Assembly (NCBI RefSeq): GCF_000373565.1
Contig: NZ_KB891850.1
Span: 310,001-374,000 of the forward strand
Length of the DNA: 64,000 nt
Source: Streptomyces sp. HmicA12
Lineage (GTDB): Bacteria > Actinomycetota > Actinomycetes > Streptomycetales > Streptomycetaceae
Reading direction: 5' to 3'
A model generated the notes under the pieces. It worked only from the letters and a program-made list of their open reading frames with translations, was not told the DNA's origin and made no database searches. A program made the translations under genes and the position numbers. Shown in pieces: positions 36,370-45,255 of this stretch (the first letter of the stretch is position 1; each line of letters begins with the position of its first letter).

Positions 36370-36509
36370 GAGGTCGAAGGTAGCGGGGTGGGGGAGCCCG
36401 CCGACAGGGCGGGAGCGGGGCGATGCCACAATGGAGAACGCTTGTGCGCGTATTCACAAGATCAAACGGACCGTTCCAGCTCGCCGCCCACTTCAGCCGA
36501 AGGTGCCTC

Positions 36510-36863
36510 GTGGACATCAAGACCGCCTCCGCCATCCGCCGACTCCGCCTGGTCTCCGCCCCTGAGGCCGTCTCCTTCATCCTGCTGCTCGTCTGCTCGG
36601 TGCTGAAGCGGACGACGGACTTCAACGCGGTGCCCGTGATGGGCATGGTCCACGGCGTGCTGTTCGTCCTGTACGTGCTCTTCTGGCTGGACGCCTGGAA
36701 CCGCGCGAAGTGGAGCCTCGGCCGGGCCGCGCTCTTCTTCGTCCTCTCCGTGCTGCCCACCGGCGGCTTCTTCGCCGAGCGGAAGCTGAAGCGCGAGGCC
36801 GAGAGCGCCGTCGACGCGGCCATCGCCGCGCGGGCCCGCCAGGAAGGGATCGTCAACGCATGA
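36510..36863 (+). CDS. DUF3817 membrane protein (copy 1)
   Basis: 117 aa, three membrane helices. DIKTASAIRRLRLVSAPEAVSFILLLVCSVLKRTTDFNAVP is followed by the family motif GMVHGVLFVLYVLFWLDAW and ALFFVLSVLPTGGFFAERKLKRE. GTG 36510 follows AAGGTG; longer readings from 36423 are not family-like. The stop overlaps the next start (ATGA). A second DUF3817 gene lies at 45256. Function unknown; the fold is common next to MarR genes in actinobacteria. Confidence 0.87.
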   Translation: MDIKTASAIRRLRLVSAPEAVSFILLLVCSVLKRTTDFNAVPVMGMVHGVLFVLYVLFWLDAWNRAKWSLGRAALFFVLSVLPTGGFFAERKLKREAESAVDAAIAARARQEGIVNA

Positions 36864-37153
36864 TCGTCGCCTTCTCCGTGACGCCGCTCGGCGTCGGTGA
36901 GGACGTGGGGGAGTACGTCGCCGACGCGGTGCGGGTCGTCCGCGCCTCGGGGCTGCCCCACCGGACCGACGCGATGTTCACGTCGATCGAGGGAGAGTGG
37001 GACGAGGTGATGGACGTCGTCAAGCGTGCCGTCGCCGTGGTCGAGGAGCGGGCTCCCCGCGTCTCGGTCGTCCTGAAGGCCGACATCCGTCCCGGGGTGA
37101 CCGACGGCCTGACCTCCAAGGTCGAGACGGTGGAACGGCATCTCGCCGAGTAG
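36860..37153 (+). CDS. MTH1187/UPF0045-type thiamine-binding protein
   Basis: 97 aa ferredoxin-like fold of the Thiamine_BP (PF01910) group. Motifs: IVAFSVTPLGVGEDVGEYVADAV, TDAMFTSIEGEWDEVMDVVKRA, APRVSVVLKADIRPG and the terminal KVETVERHL. Members tetramerise and some bind thiamine; they may report or buffer the vitamin. ATG 36860 overlaps the DUF3817 stop by 4 nt, so the two are co-translated. A strong hairpin follows the stop. Confidence 0.92.
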   Translation: MIVAFSVTPLGVGEDVGEYVADAVRVVRASGLPHRTDAMFTSIEGEWDEVMDVVKRAVAVVEERAPRVSVVLKADIRPGVTDGLTSKVETVERHLAE

Positions 37154-37163
37154 TTCCCGGTAC

Positions 37164-37215
37164 ACGGCCCGGCGCCCCTGAAGCGAGCTCCGCCCGCTCG
37201 GGGGCGCCGGGCCGT
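37164..37215 (+). terminator. Hairpin terminator after the thiamine-binding gene
   Basis: 15-bp perfect arms ACGGCCCGGCGCCCC (37164-37178) and GGGGCGCCGGGCCGT (37201-37215). The loop contains a further GCGAGC/GCTCG stem. It lies 10 nt past the stop and insulates the downstream csl operon. Confidence 0.85.
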
Positions 37216-37356
37216 CTGCCCCCAATAGGTGGAACCCGCCCCCCATACCTCACTCGTACGCCTCCTTCGGTTCGACACGCCGACGAAAGTCACCTTTTGT
37301 GAGGGTATCGACACGCTCGGCCACCGCGGTCGAGCTGCCAGAACCTGGAGGGCGCT

Positions 37357-39159
37357 GTGCGGCCTGAGGGCTATGACTACGACACCTACAGCAGGCTCGC
37401 GGGGCCGCTCACCGAGCCCCCTGGCGACGACGGCTACCGGGTGCAGTACACCTCACTCCTCTCCCGTGAGCCGCACCGAATACGAGCCGTCCTCCTGATG
37501 ACGCTCGCCCCGGTCCTGACCGGGATCCTGCTCGTCTATCTCGTGTGGCCCAGTCACTGGGTGGAGCGCGAGGGCGGCGAAGCCTGGCTGGTCGACCTCG
37601 ACATCGTGATGCTGGTCTCCATCGGGCTGATCGAACTGTTCATGCTCGTCAACGTCATATCCATCGCCCACGCGACGATGGTGGCGAGGGACCCGGTCCC
37701 GGTCCGCCCCGAACCCGGCACCCGGGTCGCGTTCCTGACGACGTACGTCCCCGGCAAGGAACCCCTCTCGATGGTGCGGGCCACCCTCGAGGGCGCCGTG
37801 CGCATCACGCACGACGGGCCGTTCGACGTGTGGCTGCTCGACGAGGGCAACGACGCCACGGCCAGGGCCCTGTGCGAGGAACTCGGCGTCCGCCACTTCA
37901 CGCGCTTCGGCGTCGAGGAGTGGAACCAGAGGAAGGGCGCCCACAAGACCCGCACCAAGCACGGCAATTACAACGCCTGGCTCGCCGTGCACCACGCCGA
38001 CTACGACTTCTTCGCGTCCGTCGACACCGACCACGTACCGCTGCCGGAGTTCCTGGAGCGGATGATGGGGTACTTCCGGGACCCGGACGTCGCCTTCGTC
38101 GTCGGACCGCAGGTCTACGGCAACTACGTCTCGCCGGTCACCAAGGCCGCCGAGTCCCAGCAGTTCCTCTTCCACGCGCTGATCCAGCGGGCCGGCAACC
38201 GCTATCGGGCGCCCATGTTCGTCGGCACCAACAACGTCGTACGGATCTCCGCGCTCAAGCAGATCGGCGGACTCGTCGACTCGATCACCGAGGACATGGC
38301 GACCGGGTTCGAGATCCACCGGCACAAGAACCCCGAGACGGGCGTCGGCTGGCGCTCCGTCTACACCCCCGACGTGCTCGCCGTCGGTGAGGGGCCCGCC
38401 TCCTGGACGGACTTCTTCACACAGCAGCTGCGCTGGTCGCGAGGGACGTACGAGACGCTGTTCAAGCAGTACTGGAAGGCACCGTTCTCGATGCCGCCCG
38501 GCCGTCTCTTCTCGTACACGATGATGCTCGTCTACTACCCGATGACGGCCGTCAACTGGCTGCTCGGCGTGGTGAGTTGCGTGCTGTTCCTGTGGTTCGG
38601 CGCGTCCGGGACCCAGGTGTCGGCGTCCGTGTGGCTGATGCTGTACAGCGACGCCGCGGCCCTCCAGATCGGGCTGTACCTGTGGAACCGGCGGCACAAC
38701 GTCTCGCCGCACGAACCGGAGGGGTCGGGAGGCCTCGCGGGCATGGGCATGTCGGCGATCTCCGCGCCGATCTACCTGAAGTCGCTGGGCGCGGCCCTGC
38801 TGCGCCGCCCGTCCCGCTTCGTCGTCACGCCCAAGGGCGGCGACGCGACCGCGGACCGGCTGCTGACCTTCCGGATCCACCTCTTCTGGGCGGCCGTGCT
38901 GACCGCGTCGCTCGTCGCGTCCGTCGTCCTGGACCACACCCACGTGGCCATGCGGACCTGGGCGGTGCTCGCCCTGTGCATCTCGGTCGCGCCCGTCGTG
39001 GTGTGGGCCGTCACGCGGCGCCGCCAGGCACAGGCACCGGCCCGGGGCCGGGCCCCGGCCGCCGAACGCGAAGCGGCGCTCGCGGTGTCGTCAGGGTCGC
39101 CCGTGTCCTCAGGGTCGTCCGTATCGCCGGTCTCCAGCACGAGCACAGGAGGGAACTGA
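37357..39159 (+). CDS. cslA: Cellulose-synthase-like family 2 glycosyltransferase
   Basis: 600 aa membrane processive beta-glycosyltransferase. TM helices lie at ~43-63 and ~83-105, the GT-A domain at ~120-360, then about four more helices and a Ser/Gly-rich tail. Catalytic motifs: D162 (LDEGND), DTD 223-225, TED 311-313 and QQLRW 356-360. GTG 37357 follows CTGGAGGG. The galactose-oxidase-like glxA gene begins 4 nt downstream and a GH6 gene lies opposite, the cslA-glxA-cslZ composition known from S. coelicolor and S. lividans, where the product is a tip-located beta-glucan-like polymer. Orthology versus a second copy is not settled. Confidence 0.9.
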   Translation: MRPEGYDYDTYSRLAGPLTEPPGDDGYRVQYTSLLSREPHRIRAVLLMTLAPVLTGILLVYLVWPSHWVEREGGEAWLVDLDIVMLVSIGLIELFMLVNVISIAHATMVARDPVPVRPEPGTRVAFLTTYVPGKEPLSMVRATLEGAVRITHDGPFDVWLLDEGNDATARALCEELGVRHFTRFGVEEWNQRKGAHKTRTKHGNYNAWLAVHHADYDFFASVDTDHVPLPEFLERMMGYFRDPDVAFVVGPQVYGNYVSPVTKAAESQQFLFHALIQRAGNRYRAPMFVGTNNVVRISALKQIGGLVDSITEDMATGFEIHRHKNPETGVGWRSVYTPDVLAVGEGPASWTDFFTQQLRWSRGTYETLFKQYWKAPFSMPPGRLFSYTMMLVYYPMTAVNWLLGVVSCVLFLWFGASGTQVSASVWLMLYSDAAALQIGLYLWNRRHNVSPHEPEGSGGLAGMGMSAISAPIYLKSLGAALLRRPSRFVVTPKGGDATADRLLTFRIHLFWAAVLTASLVASVVLDHTHVAMRTWAVLALCISVAPVVVWAVTRRRQAQAPARGRAPAAEREAALAVSSGSPVSSGSSVSPVSSTSTGGN

Positions 39160-39163
39160 CCCG

Positions 39164-41140
39164 ATGGCTGCCATGAACTACCGGCCTTCCCAGCGGACGA
39201 AGAAGACGGTTCTCGGAGTGGGTGGCATCGCCCTCCTCGTCGGCCTCAACGCGCCGGCCGCCTGGAACTTCGCGTCCGAGCGGTACTACGAGTGGAAGAT
39301 CGCCCAGCCCGGCTACAAGGCCAAATACGGCTCGTGGAGCTCGGTCGACATCCCCGAGGAGTTCCGTACCAACGCCATCCACGCGGCGCTCCTGCACACC
39401 GGCAAGGTGCTGATCGTGGCGGGCTCGGGCAACGAGCAGAAGAAGTTCGACGCCGGGTCCTTCGACACCGTCCTGTGGGACCCGAAGGCCAACACCTTCA
39501 AGAAGATCTCCACGCCGGAGGACTTCTTCTGCTCGGGCCACGCCCAACTCCCGGACGGGCGGCTCCTGGTGGCGGGCGGCACCGCGCGCTACGAGCAGCT
39601 CGACGGCGAGGTGACCCGGGCCGGCGGCGGCATGCGCGTCAAGAACGAGAACCCCGACAAGCCGATCGTGCTGAAGAAGGGGACGAAGTTCCGCTCGCCC
39701 GCGGGCGTCGAGTACGTGTCGAAGTTCGACGTGACCGTGCCGAAGGCCAAGCGCTCCTTCGACATCTCCTACAGCGCGGCCGGCGTCATGCAGCCGTGGA
39801 AGACCAAGGTGAAGTCGAGCGAGGCCCGCGTCTTCGTCGAGGCCGCCGCGGACGGCAAGCAGTACGAGACGTCGAAGCAGGCCCAGTACGAGATCGAGGG
39901 CCTCAAGGGCGAGGACGCCGACAACACGTACGGGCTCTCCGAGAAGATCACCATGGACAAGCAGGACTTCCAGGGGATCAGGGCGGCCTACGAGTTCGAC
40001 CCGGTCGCCGAGAAGTACGTGCCGGTCGACCCGATGGCGAAGGCGCGCTGGTACCCGACGCTCGTCGGCCTGGAGGACGGCAAGGTGCTCGCGGTCTCCG
40101 GGCTCGACGACGTCGGTGTCATCGACCCCGGCGACAACGAGATCTACGACCCGAAGACCAAGAAGTGGGAGATGGGCCCGAAGCGGTACTTCCCGACGTA
40201 CCCGGCCCTCTTCCTCACCAAGGGCGGCAAGCTCTTCTACCCGGCCTCCAACGCCGGTTACGGCCCCGCCGACAAGGGGCGCGTGCCGGGCCTGTGGGAC
40301 CTGAAGACCAACAAGTTCGAGCGGGTCCCGGGCCTCACCGACACGGACCAGACGGAGACGTCTGCGTCCCTGCTGCTGCCCCCGGCGCAGGACCAGAAGG
40401 TCATGATCATGGGCGGCGGTGGTGTCGGCGAGTCGGAGAAGGCCACGTCGCGCACCGCGGTCGTCGACCTGAAGGAGGACAGCCCGAAGTTCAGGACCGG
40501 GCCCCGACTCCCGCAGGGGACGCGCTACTTGAACAGCGTGATCATGCCCGACGACTCGGTCTTCACGTCCAACGGTTCCACCGACTACCGCGGACGCAGC
40601 GCGAGCAACATCCTCGCGGCGCAGTTCTACGACCCCCAGCAGAACGCCTTCCACGACGCGGCGTCCCCCCGGGTCGGCCGCAACTACCACTCGGAGGCGC
40701 TGCTGCTGCCCGACGGGCGGGTGGCCACCTTCGGCTCCGACCCGCTCTACGACAACGAGCAGAACACCAAGCTCGGTCACTTCGAGCAACGCATGGAGAT
40801 CTTCACGCCGCCCGCGCTGCACAAGGGCGGGGAGAAGCGCCCGGTGCTCGGTACCGGCCCCGAGTCCCTCCCCGACGACCACAAGGCGACCTACAGGACG
40901 GCCGACGCCGACCGGATCGTCAAGGCGCGCCTGATGCGGCCGTCGTCCGTGACGCACACGACGGACGTGGAGCAGCGGTCGATCGAGCTCGGCCTGACCA
41001 AGGGCAAGGGCGAGGTCACGGTGGACGTGCCGAAGGACTCGGCCCTGGTCCCGCCGGGCTGGTACATGCTGTTCGCCACGGACGCGGACGGCGTCTCGTC
41101 CGAGGCCAAGTGGGTCAAGGTGGGCGACGGCCAGGACTGA
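39164..41140 (+). CDS. glxA: GlxA-type mononuclear copper radical oxidase
   Basis: 658 aa, N-terminal anchor (TVLGVGGIALLVGLNAPAAW, ~15-34) then a kelch beta-propeller and C-terminal DUF1929 domain. By alignment with galactose oxidase, the Tyr-Cys cofactor is Cys123 (DFFCSGH) with Tyr297 (ARWYPTL), and the remaining copper ligands are Tyr507/His508 (GRNYHSEALLLPDG) and His597 (SSVTHTTD). Oxidises sugar-type alcohols to aldehydes with H2O2 release, acting on the CslA glycan. ATG 39164 is served by GGAGGG 9 nt upstream and is coupled to cslA. Confidence 0.93.
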   Translation: MAAMNYRPSQRTKKTVLGVGGIALLVGLNAPAAWNFASERYYEWKIAQPGYKAKYGSWSSVDIPEEFRTNAIHAALLHTGKVLIVAGSGNEQKKFDAGSFDTVLWDPKANTFKKISTPEDFFCSGHAQLPDGRLLVAGGTARYEQLDGEVTRAGGGMRVKNENPDKPIVLKKGTKFRSPAGVEYVSKFDVTVPKAKRSFDISYSAAGVMQPWKTKVKSSEARVFVEAAADGKQYETSKQAQYEIEGLKGEDADNTYGLSEKITMDKQDFQGIRAAYEFDPVAEKYVPVDPMAKARWYPTLVGLEDGKVLAVSGLDDVGVIDPGDNEIYDPKTKKWEMGPKRYFPTYPALFLTKGGKLFYPASNAGYGPADKGRVPGLWDLKTNKFERVPGLTDTDQTETSASLLLPPAQDQKVMIMGGGGVGESEKATSRTAVVDLKEDSPKFRTGPRLPQGTRYLNSVIMPDDSVFTSNGSTDYRGRSASNILAAQFYDPQQNAFHDAASPRVGRNYHSEALLLPDGRVATFGSDPLYDNEQNTKLGHFEQRMEIFTPPALHKGGEKRPVLGTGPESLPDDHKATYRTADADRIVKARLMRPSSVTHTTDVEQRSIELGLTKGKGEVTVDVPKDSALVPPGWYMLFATDADGVSSEAKWVKVGDGQD

Positions 41141-41165
41141 GGTCCGGGGTCCGCGCCGGGCCGGG

Positions 41166-42200
41166 TCAGGTGTGCGCGTTACGGGCCAGGCCCAGCGCGT
41201 ACTCCGCCCACCAGGTGCCTGCCGCGGGTCCGCCGCGGCAGGTGCCGTCCGACTCCCCGGGCCGCTTGACCCACAGATACGCGTCGACCAGCGGATCACC
41301 GGTCTCGGTGGTCGGGGCGGAGCCGAGGGCGCGGCCCGGCGGGTTGCACCAGGCGTCGGCGCTGCCCGGGGAGTAGGGGCCCGAGCCGTTGCGGCTGGTG
41401 TCCACCACGAAGTGGGCGCCGCCGAGCAGCTGGGACAGGCGGCTGCCGTACGCCGAACTCTCCTGGTCCGTCTGGAAGTTGGAGACGTTCAGGGAGAAGC
41501 CGTCGGCCTTCGCGACACCGGCCCGGCGCAGCGGCTCGACGAGTTTCGCGGCGTCCGGGATCCAGGCGGGGTTGCCCGCGTCGACGTAGACCTTGGTGTT
41601 CGGCTGCTGCTTCAGGCGGTCGATCGCCGAGGAGATCAGCGCGTAGCGCTCCTCCTGGTACTCGGCCGGGGTGCAGCCGTCGACGATGTGCCCGAGCGCG
41701 TCGGGTTCGAGGACGACGAGCGCCTTCGCGTCGGCGATGCCCGTCGCGAACGCGTCGACCCACTGGTGGTAGAAGTCCGCGCTGTGCGCGCCGCCCGCCG
41801 AGTGCTGGCCGCAGTCGCGGTGCGGAATGTTGTACGCGACCAGGACCAGCGTCTTGTCGGCCTTCTTGGCCTTGGCCCCGGCCTCGGCGATCGCCGGGCG
41901 CGGGTAGTCGCCCGGCGCCCACATGCCCTGCGGGTGCTGCGCGATGCGCCGGATCACCGCGGCGTCCGAGGACCGGCCCTGCTTCTCCCACCGGTCCGCC
42001 TGGACCGCGGCGGCGGAGGCGGGGTCGACCCAGAACGGGGAGGTGTCGGCGGTGTCGGGGGAGGGGGCGGTCTGCCCGGCGGCCTCGCCGGTGGACTGCC
42101 GGGGATCGCCGGAGCAGCCCGTGGCGAGGGCGGAGACGAGGAGTGCGGCGGCGGCGAGCGCGAGGGCTCGGGCCGGTGTGCGGATGGTCGGGACGGGCAT
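41166..42200 (-). CDS. cslZ: GH6 family glycoside hydrolase, lipoprotein
   Basis: 344 aa. A lipoprotein signal with lipobox LATGC (Cys29) is followed by a short linker and a GH6 catalytic domain (~55-340). Motifs: VAYNIPHRDCGQHSAGGA, the acid region VVLEPDALGHIVDGC, KVYVDAGNPAWI and HFVVDTSRNGSGP, as in endoglucanases and cellobiohydrolases. It is convergent with the glxA gene (25 bp apart). Being surface-anchored next to cslA/glxA, it likely trims or releases the polymer rather than feeding on external cellulose. The symbol is by functional analogy with cslZ. Confidence 0.88.
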   Translation of the reverse strand: MPVPTIRTPARALALAAAALLVSALATGCSGDPRQSTGEAAGQTAPSPDTADTSPFWVDPASAAAVQADRWEKQGRSSDAAVIRRIAQHPQGMWAPGDYPRPAIAEAGAKAKKADKTLVLVAYNIPHRDCGQHSAGGAHSADFYHQWVDAFATGIADAKALVVLEPDALGHIVDGCTPAEYQEERYALISSAIDRLKQQPNTKVYVDAGNPAWIPDAAKLVEPLRRAGVAKADGFSLNVSNFQTDQESSAYGSRLSQLLGGAHFVVDTSRNGSGPYSPGSADAWCNPPGRALGSAPTTETGDPLVDAYLWVKRPGESDGTCRGGPAAGTWWAEYALGLARNAHT

Positions 42201-42280
42201 CCTGCCCCCTGGGTCGGAGCGCGTACGATTCCGACAATCGTGACATAAGGGTCAGCTGTTGCAGTGTATTAGACGCCCTG

Positions 42281-43273
42281 TCAGGTGTCCCTGCCGCCCG
42301 TCAGGAGCGCGCCGCCCAGCGCGGTGCGCTCGTAGAGCACCTGATGGCCATAGCGGTGGGCGGTGAGCAGGCCCGCGTCCCGCAGCGCCGTCAGATGCGC
42401 GGAGACGGAGGACGGGGCGCGGCCCAGCGTGTGGGCGAGGGCGCTGGTCGACATCGGGGCGTCGAGCGCGCACAGGACGTCGGCGCGACCGCGGCCGAGG
42501 ACACCGGCGAGCGCTTCGGGCGTCGTCCCGGCCGCCCGGGTCCACAGGCCGCCCACACCGCGCGCCGGGTACGCGACGGTCGGCTGCCAGGGCGCCTCGA
42601 AGCCGCTCACCACGTCCGGCCAGGAGAACACGCTGGGCAGCAGCACCAGGCCCTGTCCGTCCAGGCTGCGGCGGTGGCCGGCGGCGCGGGCGGTGAGCGT
42701 GAGCGTCGCCGGGTCCCAGCCGATCCGCGGATGCAGCTCGGCGAGCAGCCCTTCCAGGCCGACCTGGGCCAGGCGCCGGGAGTGGTACGCCACGTCGGCC
42801 TCCAGCAGGGCGCGCAGGCGCGGCCACTCGGGCTCCACCAGGACGTGCCAGGCCCGCTCCATGGTGTCCGCCAACTCCCGGACGGCGCGCGCGGGTTCGG
42901 CCAGCAGGGCGCGGCCCGCCGGGGAGTCGGCGGCGCCCGGGGTGCAGGCGAGCGAGTGCGCGAAGTCCCGCCGCGCGACCTCCGGATCCGTCGCCCGCAC
43001 CAGCGCGATCTCCTCGTCGAACGTCGCCGCCGGGCCGATCGGCGGCGGCCCGAGGAAGTCCGGCGTATGGCCGCGCTGCGGCATCAGCAGCCACAACCGC
43101 GCCAGATCGAGCTCATCGGCCGCGGCGCGGATCCGGCGCAGCCACGGCAGGTGATACCCGTGCCGTTCGGGCCGCTTGAGCGTCCGGATCGCCTCCTGCG
43201 TCTCCCACAGGGGCGAGAGGGCGAACCGGCAGCGCGCCAGGTCGCTCTGCCCGAAGCGAAGGTGCAGCGGCAT
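42281..43273 (-). CDS. ArsR-type winged-helix regulator
   Basis: 330 aa from ATG 43273. The N-terminal ~240 residues form an effector-like domain (PLHLRFGQSDLARCRFALSPLWETQEAIRTL at the start). The C-terminal ~75 residues are an ArsR HTH: GRGRADVLCALDAPMSTSALAHTLGRAPSSVSAHLTALRDAGLLTAHRYGHQVLYERT. This layout is the DUF5937-type fused regulator common in Streptomyces. It is divergent from an MFS gene across 85 bp holding a palindrome, hence probably its repressor. Confidence 0.88.
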   Translation of the reverse strand: MPLHLRFGQSDLARCRFALSPLWETQEAIRTLKRPERHGYHLPWLRRIRAAADELDLARLWLLMPQRGHTPDFLGPPPIGPAATFDEEIALVRATDPEVARRDFAHSLACTPGAADSPAGRALLAEPARAVRELADTMERAWHVLVEPEWPRLRALLEADVAYHSRRLAQVGLEGLLAELHPRIGWDPATLTLTARAAGHRRSLDGQGLVLLPSVFSWPDVVSGFEAPWQPTVAYPARGVGGLWTRAAGTTPEALAGVLGRGRADVLCALDAPMSTSALAHTLGRAPSSVSAHLTALRDAGLLTAHRYGHQVLYERTALGGALLTGGRDT

Positions 43274-43303
43274 GGATCGACGGCTCCCGTACTCTCCGGA
43301 ACA

Positions 43304-43319
43304 TTCGGCTGGAGCCGAA
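43304..43319. promoter_or_regulatory. 16-bp palindromic operator between ArsR and MFS genes
   Basis: TTCGGCT-GG-AGCCGAA is a perfect 7-bp inverted repeat. Outer GTACT (43289-43293) and AGTAC (43322-43326) add a second, wider dyad. It lies 31 bp from the regulator start and 40 bp from the transporter start. Confidence 0.7.
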
Positions 43320-43358
43320 ACAGTACGACTCCGCGGCCCGCCGGGCCAGGGTGCGTCC

Positions 43359-44657
43359 ATGACGACCGACCTCCCCTCCGACGCGCGGCCGGACCCCGGG
43401 CCCGCCACCACGACACCCGCGTCCGACGGCCCGGCCGGCTACCTCCGGCTCTTCCGCGTCCGCGAGTTCCGCTTCGTGTTCGTCGCGCACGCCGCGTCCC
43501 TGTTCGGGGTGGTCGTCGCCGAGATCTCGCTCAGCGTGCTCGTCTACCGGCTGTCCGGGTCGCCGTTGCTGAGCGCGCTCACCTTCGCCCTCGGCTTCCT
43601 CCCGTACGCGGTCGGCGGGACCCTGCTGTCGGGGATCGCCGACCGGTACCCGCCGCGCCGGGTGCTCGTCGGCTGCGATCTGCTCTGCGCCGCCTGCGCG
43701 GCACTGATGGCGCTGCCCCTGACGCCGGTCGCCGCGCTGCTCGCCCTGCGCTGCGCCATCGCGCTGGTCTCGCCCGTCTTCAACGGCACCCGCATGGCGA
43801 CCCTCACCGACGTCCTCGGCGACGGCGACCTGTTCGTCCTCGGCAGGTCCCTGCTGCGGATCGTCTCGCAGAGCTCCGTCCTCGGCGGGCTCGCGCTCGG
43901 CGGCGTGCTCCTCACCGTCGTGACCCCGCGGGGTGCGCTCGTCATCACCGTCGTCACCTTCCTCGGTTCGGCCGCGCTGCTCCGGCTCGGCACCCGGCGC
44001 CGCCCGGCGCGCGCCCGCGGACAGGGGGCACTGCTGCGCACCTCCCTGTCCGGGGCCCGGCGCCTGTTCGCGCACCGCCGGGTCCGCGTGCTGATGCTGC
44101 TGCTCTGGGTGCCGCCGATGTTCTCGGTGGTCCCGGAGGTCCTCGCCGCCGCGTACGCCGACGAGATCGGGGTGGGCACGGCGGGCGTCGGCCTGCTGAT
44201 GTGCGCCATGGCCGTGGGCACCATCGGGAGTGAGCTGTTCGCCGGGTCCGTGCTGACCCCCGCGACCCGTTCCCGCATCGCGCTGCCGCTCGCCTGCGTC
44301 ACCCTGCTGCCCCTGATCGGGTACGCGGTCACCCCCGGCCTCGTACCGGCCCTGCTGCTCCTGCTGCTCGCCGGGGCCGGATCCGCGTACACGCTCGGCG
44401 TCGACCGCTGGTTCGTGGAGGCGATCCCCGAGGACCTGCGCGGCCGCGCCATGACCCTGCACAACGCCGGCCTGATGACGGTCCAGGGCGTCGGCGCCGC
44501 GCTCGGCGGAGCGGCCGCCGAGGCCTTCGGGGTCGGTGCCACGGTCGCCGGGGTGGGCGCGCTCGGAGCGGTGTGCTGCGCGCTGCTGGCCCTGGAGGCA
44601 CGGGCCTGCGGGGCGGCGAACCGGCCAATGGGCGAGACGGGGCTGACCACCATGTGA
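43359..44657 (+). CDS. MFS transporter
   Basis: 432 aa, 12 predicted membrane helices (first ~38-60). It carries the MFS loop 2-3 motif LSGIADRYPPRRVLVGCD and C-terminal-half motifs GVDRWFVEAIPEDLRGRAM. It belongs to the drug:H+ antiporter/MFS_3-like group seen beside ArsR-fused regulators. ATG 43359 gives a 30-residue Pro/Thr/Asp-rich cytoplasmic leader. Export of a small hydrophobic compound is likely; the substrate is unknown. It is divergent from the ArsR gene. Confidence 0.9.
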   Translation: MTTDLPSDARPDPGPATTTPASDGPAGYLRLFRVREFRFVFVAHAASLFGVVVAEISLSVLVYRLSGSPLLSALTFALGFLPYAVGGTLLSGIADRYPPRRVLVGCDLLCAACAALMALPLTPVAALLALRCAIALVSPVFNGTRMATLTDVLGDGDLFVLGRSLLRIVSQSSVLGGLALGGVLLTVVTPRGALVITVVTFLGSAALLRLGTRRRPARARGQGALLRTSLSGARRLFAHRRVRVLMLLLWVPPMFSVVPEVLAAAYADEIGVGTAGVGLLMCAMAVGTIGSELFAGSVLTPATRSRIALPLACVTLLPLIGYAVTPGLVPALLLLLLAGAGSAYTLGVDRWFVEAIPEDLRGRAMTLHNAGLMTVQGVGAALGGAAAEAFGVGATVAGVGALGAVCCALLALEARACGAANRPMGETGLTTM

Positions 44658-44678
44658 CCGGCCGGTAAGGTCGAGGGC

Positions 44679-45188
44679 GTGCCGAAGCCGCTCAGTCTTG
44701 CCTTCGATCCGATCGCCCGCGCCGACGAACTCTGGAAGCAGCGCTGGGGGTCCGTGCCGTCCATGGCCGCGATCACCTCGATCATGCGCGCGCACCAGAT
44801 CCTGCTCGCCGAGGTCGACGCCGTCGTCAAGCCGTACGGACTCACCTTCGCGCGCTACGAGGCCCTGGTCCTGCTCACCTTCTCCAAGGAGGGCGAGCTG
44901 CCGATGTCGAAGATCGGCGAGCGGCTCATGGTCCACCCGACCTCGGTGACGAACACGGTCGACCGGCTCGTGAAGTCCGGCCTCGTCGACAAGCGCCCCA
45001 ACCCGAACGACGGCCGCGGCACCCTCGCCTCCATCACCGGGAAGGGCCGCGAGGTCGTCGAGTCGGCCACCCGCGACCTGATGGCGATGGACTTCGGGCT
45101 CGGGGTCTACGACGCCGAGGAGTGCGGCGAGCTCTTCGCGATGCTGCGGCCCCTGCGGGTGGCGGCGAACGACTTCGACGACGAGTGA
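44679..45188 (+). CDS. MarR-family regulator
   Basis: 169 aa from GTG 44679, 21 bp after the MFS stop and so possibly co-transcribed. The winged helix has PYGLTFARYEALVLLTFS, LPMSKIGERLMVHPTSVTNTVDRLVKSGLV and a wing NPNDGRGTLASITGKG. The N-terminal extension FDPIARADELWKQRWGSVP and C-terminal LFAMLRPLRVAANDF form the dimer interface. It precedes a DUF3817 gene, the same pairing seen near absC. Ligand unknown. Confidence 0.92.
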   Translation: MPKPLSLAFDPIARADELWKQRWGSVPSMAAITSIMRAHQILLAEVDAVVKPYGLTFARYEALVLLTFSKEGELPMSKIGERLMVHPTSVTNTVDRLVKSGLVDKRPNPNDGRGTLASITGKGREVVESATRDLMAMDFGLGVYDAEECGELFAMLRPLRVAANDFDDE

Positions 45189-45255
45189 ACCGCGGGTTCC
45201 GGTCGTCCCCGGGCCCGGCTGAAGATCGCGCAAATCAGGCGGTTACGCTCGTCCC

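Noticed and set aside
39011..41299. Long minus-strand open frame opposite glxA.
   Set aside because: Antisense shadow of high third-position GC; no domain, while glxA has all copper-site residues.
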